Part shown: piece by piece, positions 17,220 through 26,209 of the stretch
Layout: each line of letters starts with the position of its first letter
Position numbering within the stretch: the first letter of the stretch is position 1
Assembly: GCA_964458575.1 (NCBI GenBank)
Contig: CAYWMD010000032.1
Span: forward strand, 10,315 to 74,314
Length of the DNA stretch: 64,000 nt
Reading direction: 5' to 3'
Origin: CAYWMD01 sp964458575
Lineage (GTDB): Bacteria; Verrucomicrobiota; Verrucomicrobiia; Limisphaerales; JADLHS01
Notes under the pieces: generated by a model
What the model was told of the DNA's origin: nothing
What the model saw: the letters and a program-made list of their open reading frames with translations, nothing else
The model's database searches: none
Program-made: the position numbers and the translations under genes

Positions 17220-18662
17220 TCAGAATTTTGGCAGCACGTTGATGATGCCGCCGTCCGGCGGCATCCGGTCGGGAATGGCCTTGTGATCCGCCATCTGCCG
17301 GGCCATCTCGTTTTTCAATTTCTCAACCCGCTTCGCGAGTAGCGGGTCCGCGATAAGATTCCGGAACTCCATCGGGTCGGCGTTCAAATTGTAAAGTTCC
17401 TCGGTGTAGCGGCTCGGCTCGCCGTCCCCGCTCGGGTAGCAAATGTATTTCCAATCGGCAGTGCGGATGCCGCGAACGTTGGGCGTGTAGGGAAATTCCT
17501 TTTCGTAGTTGTAGAAATATAGCCATGACGTGCGCCAGCCACGCATGTTGCCTTCAAGCAGCGGCACCCAGGATCGCCCGTCAATGCCCTTCAGCGGTTC
17601 GGCGCCGCAGATATCGAGGATGCTGGGCGCGAGGTCAAGGTTGAGGACCATTTCCTTGATCACCTTCTTCCGCGGAATCAACGGCGGATAACGCACGACC
17701 AACGGCACGCGGATGCTTTCCTCATACATCGTGCGTTTGTCCACGCGGCCATGCTCACCGAGCGCAAAGCCGTTGTCCGACGTGAAGATGATTACCGTGC
17801 GGTCCAACAGCCAGTTGTCCTTGAGCGCCTCGTAAAGCCGGCCCACGCTGTCGTCCACCGAAAGCAACGTGCCGAGATAAGCGCGGACGAACTTGCCGTG
17901 GTCCTTGTAATTGTAGAGCGGCCCGCCGGCGCCGTGCCACGTGGGGAAACTCTCCGCGAGCCAGGCGGGTTTGCCGTCGCGCCAGGCGTCGTAGTTCACC
18001 GGTTTGGCGATGGGTGAATTATCGAAGGCATGCTCGTATTTCGGCTCCGGCTCGATTGGCCCGCCATGCGGCGCTTTCTGACCGAGGACCAGGCAAAACG
18101 GTTTGTTGTGGGGCCGATTTAGCCACTTCACGACATGATCGGTGACGACTGTGGTGTAATAGCCTTTGATGAATTCGCGCCGGCCGTTGATGTTCCAGGT
18201 GTTGTCGAAGTAACGCCCCTGACCCGCGTGGCTCATCCAGAAATCAAACCCCGACCGCGGCGCGTCGTTGGTTTCGCCCATGTGCCACTTGCCGAAGTAC
18301 GCCGTCTCGTAACCGGCCTCGCGCAACCGCTTCGGATAACTCGGCAGCGAATCGGGATACTCCGTAAAATTGTTCAACACGCCGTGGCGATGCGCGTAAA
18401 GCCCGCTCATCATCGTCGCGCGGCTCGGCGAGCAAAGCGACGTGGTGACGAACGCGTTAGCGAATCGCGCCCCTTCGGCGGCAAGCCGGTCGAGGTTCGG
18501 CGTCTTGAGCAGGGGATACTCCACGCAACTCATCGCGTCCCAACGCTGGTCGTCGGTGACGATGACCAGCACGTTTGGGCGGCGGTCGGCGGCGGACAGC
18601 GAAAACGCAACCAGCAGCAGAGAAGTGAACAAACAGGTCAAGCGAATGAGCGTAGTTCTCAT
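17220..18662 (-). CDS. Secreted sulfatase (alkaline-phosphatase superfamily)
   Basis: A 480-residue exported hydrolase removing sulfate esters, probably from a sulfated polysaccharide. A signal peptide (MRTTLIRLTCLFTSLLLVAF, cleaved near ADRR) precedes the sulfatase fold. Metal-binding residues are VTDDQRWD (Asp37, Asp38). The formylglycine motif CSPSRATM is at Cys77, so it needs an anaerobic or FGE-type maturase encoded elsewhere. Further sites are YFGKWHMG and FTSDNGFALGEHG. The substrate class cannot be assigned without a subfamily tree. It is the last gene of a minus-strand block headed by the transmembrane sigma factor. Its start, MRTTLI, resembles those of two genes upstream in that block. 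I chose ATG 18662; 23 extra codons upstream are open but not signal-like. Confidence 0.9.
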   Translation of the reverse strand: MRTTLIRLTCLFTSLLLVAFSLSAADRRPNVLVIVTDDQRWDAMSCVEYPLLKTPNLDRLAAEGARFANAFVTTSLCSPSRATMMSGLYAHRHGVLNNFTEYPDSLPSYPKRLREAGYETAYFGKWHMGETNDAPRSGFDFWMSHAGQGRYFDNTWNINGRREFIKGYYTTVVTDHVVKWLNRPHNKPFCLVLGQKAPHGGPIEPEPKYEHAFDNSPIAKPVNYDAWRDGKPAWLAESFPTWHGAGGPLYNYKDHGKFVRAYLGTLLSVDDSVGRLYEALKDNWLLDRTVIIFTSDNGFALGEHGRVDKRTMYEESIRVPLVVRYPPLIPRKKVIKEMVLNLDLAPSILDICGAEPLKGIDGRSWVPLLEGNMRGWRTSWLYFYNYEKEFPYTPNVRGIRTADWKYICYPSGDGEPSRYTEELYNLNADPMEFRNLIADPLLAKRVEKLKNEMARQMADHKAIPDRMPPDGGIINVLPKF

Positions 18663-18731
18663 GTCTCCGAGATTACGCCGACAATAAAGAGCGCCAAGCA
18701 AAAAGGCCGGCACACATTGGCTTGTCCACAA

Positions 18732-19874
18732 TTATCTCCGCTCAGAGTTTGCCGGAGCATTGGTTTCTGCCAACGGATAAAGACATTCGTTCAACTCAGT
18801 TCTTCGACCATCCGCTTCAAGCCGGTAGTATTTCGAGCTGCTGGTTAATTGGCCGTCTTTTGGATTCAAGAAATACTGTTGATCCTGCACGTACATTCCC
18901 GAAGTGGGCTCAAAAGTGAAATCCTGATCCGTCACGGGTGGAAACACCGAGACAAATTTCACCTTGATCTTGTCGGTAGGCTGGGTTGGCTTCCGTTGGC
19001 GTCTTGCTTCGCGAGTCCACGCGGAAGGCAGCCATCCACCGGGCGTCTGCTGGTACTCGATCTCGGTGGTGCCTTGGGTGCCGTGCCCATATGAAATCGC
19101 TTTGACAATCGCCGAATCTCGTTCCACGTCCACCCAAAACTCCTTCTCCATATGCATTGAATGCAATTTGGTTTCCCATGTTGCCCGAACTCGCGCGCAC
19201 AGGCGACCACCCACATTGACCGCGCCCGCGAAAGTAAAGGCCTTTGGATCGTTGGTCGGAACGAGTGCGGTAGGTCGAACCCACACCTCACCCGTGGGCA
19301 CGATGCCAGCCGCATAGAACAAGGGATGATAATCTGTATGAAAAATTCCCGGCGGCATCAATTGCGGATCGCCTCGCGCCGTCCAGAAATCCACGTGATG
19401 TCTGGCTGAATTACCACGAATGGGAGAGTCTGTGTTCTCCAGGATTCGGACGCGCAATGCCGAGCCGTCTCCCATCTCGATGCAATGAATGCGATAAAGC
19501 GACCGAGACAGATTGTTGTAACCTTGATCATCAAACTCGATCCGAAAACGGTTGCGGGCTAGATCAAGCAGGACGGTTCGGTTCAGCGTTCCCGTGACGT
19601 CGTGATCAGGATTGTCTTTGTCGTCCTTGGCTTCGGGATCACCCGGGTTGGGATTAAACAGACCCTTTGGCCAGGTTCGCGTTCCGGCGAGTTCATATCG
19701 AACCACCGCTGCGCGCTCCCGACGCTTCTGCCAGCCTTGAAGAATTTTCGGCAACGGATCTTCTCGAAAGAAATCTTCTGCTGAGACGATAGCGGGCGAT
19801 CCAAAAAACCATCCGAGCAAGATGTAGAGCGAAACAACGTACCGTTGTGAGTGATTGATGAGAGTCGTCCTCAT
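18732..19874 (-). CDS. Secreted protein of unknown function in the sigma-factor block
   Basis: A 380-residue exported protein. It has a signal peptide (MRTTLINHSQ, hydrophobic core, cleaved after IVSAED) and beta-rich sequence without a recognised catalytic motif. The region NRTVLLDLARNRFRIEFDDQ and the later EIEYQQTPGGWLPSAWTREA resemble the carrier-like folds of LolA/RseB-type periplasmic proteins in pattern only; this is inference. The start codon and about 28 bases before it are nearly identical to those of the gene ending at 21494, indicating duplication of the 5' end. The start lies 13 bases after the stop of the upstream gene, so co-expression is likely. Confidence 0.75.
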   Translation of the reverse strand: MRTTLINHSQRYVVSLYILLGWFFGSPAIVSAEDFFREDPLPKILQGWQKRRERAAVVRYELAGTRTWPKGLFNPNPGDPEAKDDKDNPDHDVTGTLNRTVLLDLARNRFRIEFDDQGYNNLSRSLYRIHCIEMGDGSALRVRILENTDSPIRGNSARHHVDFWTARGDPQLMPPGIFHTDYHPLFYAAGIVPTGEVWVRPTALVPTNDPKAFTFAGAVNVGGRLCARVRATWETKLHSMHMEKEFWVDVERDSAIVKAISYGHGTQGTTEIEYQQTPGGWLPSAWTREARRQRKPTQPTDKIKVKFVSVFPPVTDQDFTFEPTSGMYVQDQQYFLNPKDGQLTSSSKYYRLEADGRRTELNECLYPLAETNAPANSERR

Positions 19875-19887
19875 TTTGGTTTGCGGG

Positions 19888-21435
19888 CTAATTGTCAGTT
19901 TGACGTAACTTCCTCGCGTTATGGGCTCGGCGCTCAATTTCTGGATCGGAGACCGGTTTCCACTGATCACCCACAACCAGATATCCCAAGGTTCGGTTTT
20001 CTGGAAGATTCGGCGGACGCGCATCGGACACAAGCAGTTCCCCCGGCGTTACGATGTGGCTCGCCAAGTCCTTTTCCGGAAAACTAATGCGGGTCACGGT
20101 CAGTTCAGACACTAGGTGAACACGCAGATCGCTGGGATCTTTCGTGCTCCAGTCAGAAGATGAAAGCGCGCAGGTCGTTCTCAGCGGAAATGTGGTCCCA
20201 TTGAAGTTCGTCGTTTCAATCACTTGATAATGAAAATCGAGAAAACCGTTATCCAACGGCGCAGCATATCGGTGGATTTCACCTTCGGGCCCGTTTTGTG
20301 TGACCGTCAATTCGATGCTGAATCCGTTATTGGTGACCATCAGTTCGGAAACGAAAGTTTTCTCCGGAGCCATATGCTTCAGGACATAAAAGCCTTCATT
20401 CTGAGGAGCGTTGAAAATGTCCGGGCGGCAAATTGGTAAATTGATGAATCTTCGCATTCGCCGTCCATCAATCAGTGGCAAATCCGGGCGCGGACAAAGG
20501 CTCAACCACGGAATCAACAACTCTGGTCGGCCTGGTGGTGGGAAGAGATTTGGACACGCACTTGCGGTCGCTGTCAAACCACTGTTCGTGCCGTGTTCGA
20601 ACAGGGTGTAGGAACGGGTACCGTCTGGAATCCTCATGCAGTTCTCAACGTTCGTGCGCGTGGAGGTGGCTGGGTATCGCGCCTCAACCTCCCACCAGCC
20701 GTTGCTGTAGAGAAAAACCACGGCTGAATCTGTGTCGTAATTCAGAGTCTTTGTGTCCGCCCGGAATCCGCGTGTCAACAGGCGGGCTTCGGCAACAAAA
20801 GGCGGGATCACCGCCGAGTCAGGACTCTTCTCCTTCCGCGTCCTCTTACCTTCACCCATTCGCCCGGCGAATGTTTTCGCCAGGTGTTGGAATGCGGAAT
20901 CGTTTTCCCAAGAGCTGGGCAGGCCCAGCGGGGTGATCCAGACACGAAACGTTCCCCGGCGAAACCACAACGTCACACCACTCGCGTTGCGGAAGAGCAC
21001 GGCATCGTCGCCGACCTCACGAACCGGCACTTTTTGATATCCTTCAGCATCGGACGCGAGTAGTTGATCAAAAGCCGCAACCACTCCCGGCTTGTTCCGA
21101 TAGCGCTCGATTTGCACCTCATAGCGAAGGGATTGGTTTGTCGTTCGAAAATCAAAGTGAGCGTGAGCCCAGCCGGAGATTGGATTGGCAGGATTGCGGA
21201 CAGCCTCCCGGTCCGCCTGTGTGCGGGCTTCGGGCCGCGGCGCGGACGTCGCAACAATTTCAGGCGGACTGCTGGCCGGATCAAACAACAGACCTATTTC
21301 CCGGCTCCACCCGACGCCAAGAGCTCCGACCGTTGGGATTACCTCCATTACGGACAAGGGTGGCGCGTCTTGAGCGGAAACATTGAAGAAGAGGTTGACC
21401 ACTCCAATCGCTACGAGACCTTTCGATGTTTTCAT
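19888..21435 (-). CDS. Secreted protein of unknown function in the sigma-factor block
   Basis: A 515-residue exported protein with signal peptide MKTSKGLVAIGVVNLFFNVS cut after SAQD. No known catalytic domain is recognised. Two modules can be seen. Residues about 90-190 form a beta-rich region (HFDFRTTNQSLRYEVQIERY, WFRRGTFRVWI). The C-terminal half has the segment LDFHYQVIETTNFNGTTFP, which matches the FHYEVVEFTNFLGRTFP segment of the next gene upstream (21494-22486), so the two are distant paralogues. The gene lies between two other secreted unknowns, all on the minus strand. Confidence 0.75.
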   Translation of the reverse strand: MKTSKGLVAIGVVNLFFNVSAQDAPPLSVMEVIPTVGALGVGWSREIGLLFDPASSPPEIVATSAPRPEARTQADREAVRNPANPISGWAHAHFDFRTTNQSLRYEVQIERYRNKPGVVAAFDQLLASDAEGYQKVPVREVGDDAVLFRNASGVTLWFRRGTFRVWITPLGLPSSWENDSAFQHLAKTFAGRMGEGKRTRKEKSPDSAVIPPFVAEARLLTRGFRADTKTLNYDTDSAVVFLYSNGWWEVEARYPATSTRTNVENCMRIPDGTRSYTLFEHGTNSGLTATASACPNLFPPPGRPELLIPWLSLCPRPDLPLIDGRRMRRFINLPICRPDIFNAPQNEGFYVLKHMAPEKTFVSELMVTNNGFSIELTVTQNGPEGEIHRYAAPLDNGFLDFHYQVIETTNFNGTTFPLRTTCALSSSDWSTKDPSDLRVHLVSELTVTRISFPEKDLASHIVTPGELLVSDARPPNLPENRTLGYLVVGDQWKPVSDPEIERRAHNARKLRQTDN

Positions 21436-21493
21436 GGTCGGTGTCGGTTGTTCGGAGGTTTGTTCATGTAATGCGATGAATGGGGGGACAGCG

Positions 21494-22486
21494 TCAAGGT
21501 TGAGCCGGTGATCGCGCCTGTTTCACCCGCGCCACTTTTTTCGCAAACTTTTCTTGAAGCGCTGGATCGTTGGTCGGAGTCGCGAAGGCATTGGTGGAGG
21601 AATACAGCAGCGCATTACACCGACTGGCCTCATCCCGGAATCGCCAATCTATGACGGAATGCTGGCGACCGGCCGCAAAAACGCTTGGCAGTGTGGTCGC
21701 GGCACGGATGGATTTGATCTTGCCTTCGCCGCGCCAGAAAGTATTGCCGTTTTGCACATACGGGCGGCCGTTTTGAAAGAACTCGAATTTCGTGGGGAAC
21801 GTCCGGCCGAGGAAGTTGGTGAATTCAACGACCTCGTAGTGAAAGGTGAGAGCCCCTTCTGGGAGCTTGTAAACGACGTTCAGCGGATAATCCTTGAAGC
21901 ATCGCGACGACATCCATTCCTTTTCGAAGTCGTCCACGGAGGACGGATAGAGCGACCTGGACAAAAAAAGGTCCACTTTTCGCGGCAACCCGCATTCTTT
22001 TTGCAACATCTCGGTTTTGTCCAAATACGCGAAGCGATCGGGCGTGTGATGAAGGTCGTCCAGCGGCAGCGGGACAAGGCGCCCCGCGCGTTCCAGATAT
22101 ACGCCGGAACAAAAGGCCAGCCAGGTGAGATTCGCAATCGCGTCCCCCATCGGATGACCGTTGCGCGATTCCCAGATATTGATCGTCGGGCTTTGAGAAC
22201 CGACGCCCCGCAGGCTCATGAAAACATTGGTCTCGTCGAACAACCATTTCGATTCGCCACCTGACATAAAGTCGCTTTCGATGCTCCATTGGTTTGTCCC
22301 GGTGATGCACACGAAAGAAATGGTTCGGGAAAGTCGCGCGGCTTCGTTGGTTGTCGAGCCGCGGTCGTTGGTCAGCACGATTTCCCCCGAGATTTGCACA
22401 AACTGCGCGGCGCAGTGCTGGAGTGAGGCCAGCAGACAAATCATCACAGCCCATCCTCGTGTGTGGTTGATGAGAGGCGTTCTCAT
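21494..22486 (-). CDS. Secreted protein of unknown function, paralogue in the sigma-factor block
   Basis: A 330-residue exported protein. Signal peptide MRTPLINHTRGWAVMICLLA is cut near CAAQ. The mature part opens with a LolA-like series of strands (FVQISGEIVLTNDR, SFVCITGTNQWSIESDF, SKWLFDETNVFMS). Near the end comes the FHYEVVEFTNFLGRTFP segment shared with the gene at 19888-21435. Function is unknown; a lipid- or glycan-binding periplasmic role is only inference. I start at ATG 22486, where the leader matches the paralogue at 19874; an in-frame ATG 54 bases upstream exists. It directly follows the transmembrane sigma factor (106-base gap). Confidence 0.75.
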   Translation of the reverse strand: MRTPLINHTRGWAVMICLLASLQHCAAQFVQISGEIVLTNDRGSTTNEAARLSRTISFVCITGTNQWSIESDFMSGGESKWLFDETNVFMSLRGVGSQSPTINIWESRNGHPMGDAIANLTWLAFCSGVYLERAGRLVPLPLDDLHHTPDRFAYLDKTEMLQKECGLPRKVDLFLSRSLYPSSVDDFEKEWMSSRCFKDYPLNVVYKLPEGALTFHYEVVEFTNFLGRTFPTKFEFFQNGRPYVQNGNTFWRGEGKIKSIRAATTLPSVFAAGRQHSVIDWRFRDEASRCNALLYSSTNAFATPTNDPALQEKFAKKVARVKQARSPAQP

Positions 22487-22592
22487 TTTGGTTCGCGGGC
22501 TAGTTGCCAGTTCGACGCATGAGTTGGTCTTGCTCTTCATTTCCTAACCGCAGCGGATGCGCACTGGACCCGGAGTTTGCCGTATGCCGGCC

Positions 22593-25500
22593 TTACTTTT
22601 CATCCAGCTCAAGAACGCCCAGATCCACGGGCGGTCCCTCTGGGTCATCGGCTTCGGGAATGGTAACTTCCTTGGTCAGTGTGCCAAGGGGTTCGTAGAG
22701 AGGCGAAAACGTACCATGCACCGGTTTGGTTTGATCCGAGAGCCGGAGCTTCAGCTCGTAAGTCCCAGGATCAACATCGTCGATCCTGAACGAGCCGTTC
22801 TGGTCAAAGACCAACGTGTAACGCTTTTGGTGGTTTTGGGCCTCCCGACCCGCTTCCGACTGCCAGAAGGCCGCCTGCTCCGCCATCCATTTTTCCTGAG
22901 CTGCTTGAAATTCTGTTGGCGAGGGGAAAGCTTCCGGCTTTGGTGCGGGGCTCGAACCGGGCAGTTTGGTCGCCATGGTTTGGACGTCCAGTTGCCAATT
23001 GATCTTTTGCTTCGGTTCGCTGCTCTTCAGTACGACACGGCCGATAACCTTCCTCCCGGTGCCGCCCAAGTTCACGAAGTTGGTCTGGCCTGCCTCCACT
23101 TTGATTTTGGTCTGAAGGTTTTGGGGGATCGCGCCACCCTGACCGTCACGGAAATTGAGTCGGTGGGCGAGTTGCAGGGACCACGGGGGCACGCCAAAAA
23201 AAGCAAAATGGCCCTCGGCGTCGGTCCGGGTTTCCAGGAAGAGGGAATAGCCGGTTCGCTCGCCAATCGGCGGTGAGTAGCTAAGATCAATGTTTTGATT
23301 GGCCCCGGGCTGGTTGCCAATCTTCAAAGTTCCCATCACGCTTCCCCAGGGTTGGAGGGTCACCTCGGGAGTGGCAGCCAACTCTTTGAGGGTAATCGCC
23401 GCAAACCCTTCTGGCGACGTAATGAGAATCTCCTGCGCTCCGTTTTCTGGCTGGAAGTTAAACCGGCCCTGCGCGTCGGTCACCGCATGGCTGGCAGCGG
23501 AGAACGTCAGATCAAACTCGCCGGGCAGTCTCATGTAAACTCGCTTGATGTCCGTCAGCAACATGGCAACAGCGCCGACAACGGGTACGCCATTCGCCAA
23601 CCGCACGATGCCGGTCAAGGGGGCCGCTGGCGACAATCGGAATTCAAATTGGGCATCGTCGGTAATCGCGCCGCGGTGGCTTTGTTCTTCCGGACAATAA
23701 CCGTCAGCCCTCACCACCAGCTTGCAGTACACGAAGGGATCGGAATTGGTGAATGCGAAGGAGCCGTCCATACCGACAGCGCGAAGTCGTGGCGGGCGCG
23801 GCGAGTTCATCGGCTCGGCATATCCGGTGTAGATCATTTCGGTAAAACTCATCCACACTTCAAAACGGTCCAGCGGCCGGCCTGTCGCGGCATCCACGGC
23901 TGTTCCCGAAATCACCACCGGTGGCGGATTAGTGCGCAACTTGATCAGGTGTTCGGTGCCATCCGCAGCCAATTTGATTTGCGATGTCGCTTGATAGCCG
24001 GCCGCTTCCACCACGTAGAACTCCGGCTTGGCAGGCGCCGAGTGCCAGATGAATCTGCCATCGGCATCCGTGACGGTGCTCCACTCGAATCGTTTGACGT
24101 TTGAGTGGCTGCAAACCTGGATGGTGGCCTTGGGCACCGGATCGCCGTCATCATCAACCACCCGGCCACGCAGCTCGGCGCCCGGGTGCACGACCAACCG
24201 GGATTCCGCGGGCGGAGTAGATCCCTTGTATCGAAAATCTTTGGGACTATAACCATCGGCCTGAACCGTCAGGAAACAGATCGTGCCCGGGGAAGCCGGA
24301 CCAGAATCCCGGGGAATATTGTTGAATTGAAAGCGGCCGTCCTCCTTGGTGATATGGCTGGCGGTCGGTTCGGCCCATTGGTGGTCAAAAGTCACTTTCG
24401 CCCCGGCAATTGGGGCGCCAGTTTCATTCACGACCACGCCGCCCACTGTGGCCCCGCGCGCCAAAGGCATGACGGCGGTTTCGTTCCGCAAATCCGCCTG
24501 TGCCAGGTAGGGCACATTGTGATTTGTGGCCGCGCCCAGCGCGGCTGAGCCAAAGAGTCTGGGTGCATAATCCGGATGGGTGACATTGAATTGGATCATC
24601 CCAAACAGGGCGGGCACATGATGGCAATGCCAGCGGCCCTGGCTGTCCGTCAGTTCCACATGGTAATGGCTCGTCATGGTCAGCCGCTCCCGGTCGAGTT
24701 GTTTGGCGGGAGCCAGGTAATGTCGAACTTCAAAAACGACTCGCGCACCGGGGACAGGATCGCCCGTTTCATTTACGACCGTTGCCCCGATGTTCACCGC
24801 TGGCGTCAACCGGGCGGTGTATTCAGCCGGAATGTTTTTCGGATCGTCGCCCTGTCGTTCTGACCAGCTCACAAATTTTGGAACGAAACCATCCCGAAAG
24901 ACTTCAATGCACTGGTTCCATTTCGTTCCCGCTTGTCTTTCCATGGGCAGCAGCGCCATGCCCTGCCGGTCCGTGGTGAAGTTGTTTGTGGTTTGCGTCG
25001 GATAATCCACAGTTGAAACCAGCGTCAGTCTCACTTTGGAAATCGCCGACCCACTCTCCGCGTCAACCACCCGGAATCGCATGTTGATCTTGTCGGTGGA
25101 CGTTTCCGGCGCCGAGTCAACCGGCGCGACGTGGGCGGGAGAGTTGGTTTGCGATGGTTCGTTGATTGCGACAGCGTGATCTTGCGCGGGGCGCACCGGT
25201 TCGTCGCGGTTCAAATAGAGAACAACCAGCCCCGCCACTACGGCAATAGCCGCCGCCGTTGCACCTCGCAGCGCGAGCTGAAGCAGCCGGGCGGTCGCAA
25301 GCTTGGCGAGTGTCAACTCCACCAAGGTGGCGATTTGCGTTGCTGCCAATCCCACACCCACCGCCCGGTTAACTGCTACCCGCACTTCTTCCGGAGCCGC
25401 TTGCACCGCGCGAATGTTGATCGCTCCAGTGATCAGTGCGGCTGGCAACACGACCCCACGTTTCTTAAAACGGTGGCGCAGTTTCTCCAGGGCCCGTGCG

Positions 25501-25976
25501 ACCCGCTTTTGCGCATTGCCCTCGGTTGTATCCAAGGCAGCGGCGATTTCCTTAAAGCTCTTTCTTTCGAAGAAGCGCAGAGCGACGGCGCTCCGGTCTT
25601 GCTCGCCCAGATTGAGCAGCGCTTCGTCCAAGATGGGGGCGATCCGCATCCAGGCCACTTCCGTTTCCGATGAGGAGAGTTCCATGGCTTGTTGTTCGAT
25701 GTTGCGGCGGTGCAATTCCTGCCGCCGGGCGTTCATGGCGACATAACGCGTGGTGCGCAGCAACCACCCGGAAAGCACGGTGCCCGCGCGCAAATCCCCG
25801 GCTTTGCGCGCCAGGATGATGAAAACGGCCTGGGTAATCTCTTCCGCGTTAGCCGGATTGCCGGACTGGCGAAGGGCAGCCGAATAGACGAGACCGGTGT
25901 AGCGCCCCGCCAATTCCGCAAACGCCGCTTCCGACTTCCGTGTAGCATAATCGTGCAATAACTCCAGGTCGGTCAT
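22593..25976 (-). CDS. Membrane-anchored ECF sigma factor with large extracytoplasmic carboxypeptidase-regulatory-like region
   Basis: An 1127-residue fusion. Residues 5-85 form sigma-70 region 2 (AEEITQAVFIILARKAGDLR, then SGWLLRTTRYVAMNARR). Residues 115-170 form region 4 (LGEQDRSAVALRFFERKSFK, EIAAALDTTEGNAQKRVARA). A hydrophobic helix at about 238-256 should cross the membrane. About 870 residues follow, with repeated carboxypeptidase-regulatory-like or Ig-type units (for example VVNETGDPVPGARVVFEV, VVNETGAPIAGAKVTFDH, VVDDDGDPVPKATIQV, each followed by TDADGRF-type strands). The sigma part would sit in the cytoplasm and the repeats outside the inner membrane, so the protein could sense an envelope signal without a separate anti-sigma factor. 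Fusions of this type are known in Planctomycetes and Verrucomicrobia; the signal is not. It heads a five-gene minus-strand block. Confidence 0.88.
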   Translation of the reverse strand: MTDLELLHDYATRKSEAAFAELAGRYTGLVYSAALRQSGNPANAEEITQAVFIILARKAGDLRAGTVLSGWLLRTTRYVAMNARRQELHRRNIEQQAMELSSSETEVAWMRIAPILDEALLNLGEQDRSAVALRFFERKSFKEIAAALDTTEGNAQKRVARALEKLRHRFKKRGVVLPAALITGAINIRAVQAAPEEVRVAVNRAVGVGLAATQIATLVELTLAKLATARLLQLALRGATAAAIAVVAGLVVLYLNRDEPVRPAQDHAVAINEPSQTNSPAHVAPVDSAPETSTDKINMRFRVVDAESGSAISKVRLTLVSTVDYPTQTTNNFTTDRQGMALLPMERQAGTKWNQCIEVFRDGFVPKFVSWSERQGDDPKNIPAEYTARLTPAVNIGATVVNETGDPVPGARVVFEVRHYLAPAKQLDRERLTMTSHYHVELTDSQGRWHCHHVPALFGMIQFNVTHPDYAPRLFGSAALGAATNHNVPYLAQADLRNETAVMPLARGATVGGVVVNETGAPIAGAKVTFDHQWAEPTASHITKEDGRFQFNNIPRDSGPASPGTICFLTVQADGYSPKDFRYKGSTPPAESRLVVHPGAELRGRVVDDDGDPVPKATIQVCSHSNVKRFEWSTVTDADGRFIWHSAPAKPEFYVVEAAGYQATSQIKLAADGTEHLIKLRTNPPPVVISGTAVDAATGRPLDRFEVWMSFTEMIYTGYAEPMNSPRPPRLRAVGMDGSFAFTNSDPFVYCKLVVRADGYCPEEQSHRGAITDDAQFEFRLSPAAPLTGIVRLANGVPVVGAVAMLLTDIKRVYMRLPGEFDLTFSAASHAVTDAQGRFNFQPENGAQEILITSPEGFAAITLKELAATPEVTLQPWGSVMGTLKIGNQPGANQNIDLSYSPPIGERTGYSLFLETRTDAEGHFAFFGVPPWSLQLAHRLNFRDGQGGAIPQNLQTKIKVEAGQTNFVNLGGTGRKVIGRVVLKSSEPKQKINWQLDVQTMATKLPGSSPAPKPEAFPSPTEFQAAQEKWMAEQAAFWQSEAGREAQNHQKRYTLVFDQNGSFRIDDVDPGTYELKLRLSDQTKPVHGTFSPLYEPLGTLTKEVTIPEADDPEGPPVDLGVLELDEK

Positions 25977-26209
25977 AGGTTACGGTATCTTCCTTGATAT
26001 AATGTCTCGATGGCGGCGAAATCCGACAAAGAATTTTGAAATACTTGAGCTGCCGCTGCGGGGGAGAATCCGAAATTTATTTAAAAAACCGAATGAAGCG
26101 CCGCAAAGTTTTGGGCTATGCCAGCCTTCTGGCGCTTTTCCACCGACCGCTCGCTAATCCCAAAGCGTCAGAGGCCACTGTCGTGCTACCCTGTGAGCGT
26201 GCCCTTCTG

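Noticed and set aside
20475..20936. 153-codon plus-strand frame over the secreted protein gene 19888-21435
   Set aside because: Composition is biased and there is no start signal or domain; the minus-strand gene has a signal peptide and a paralogue.
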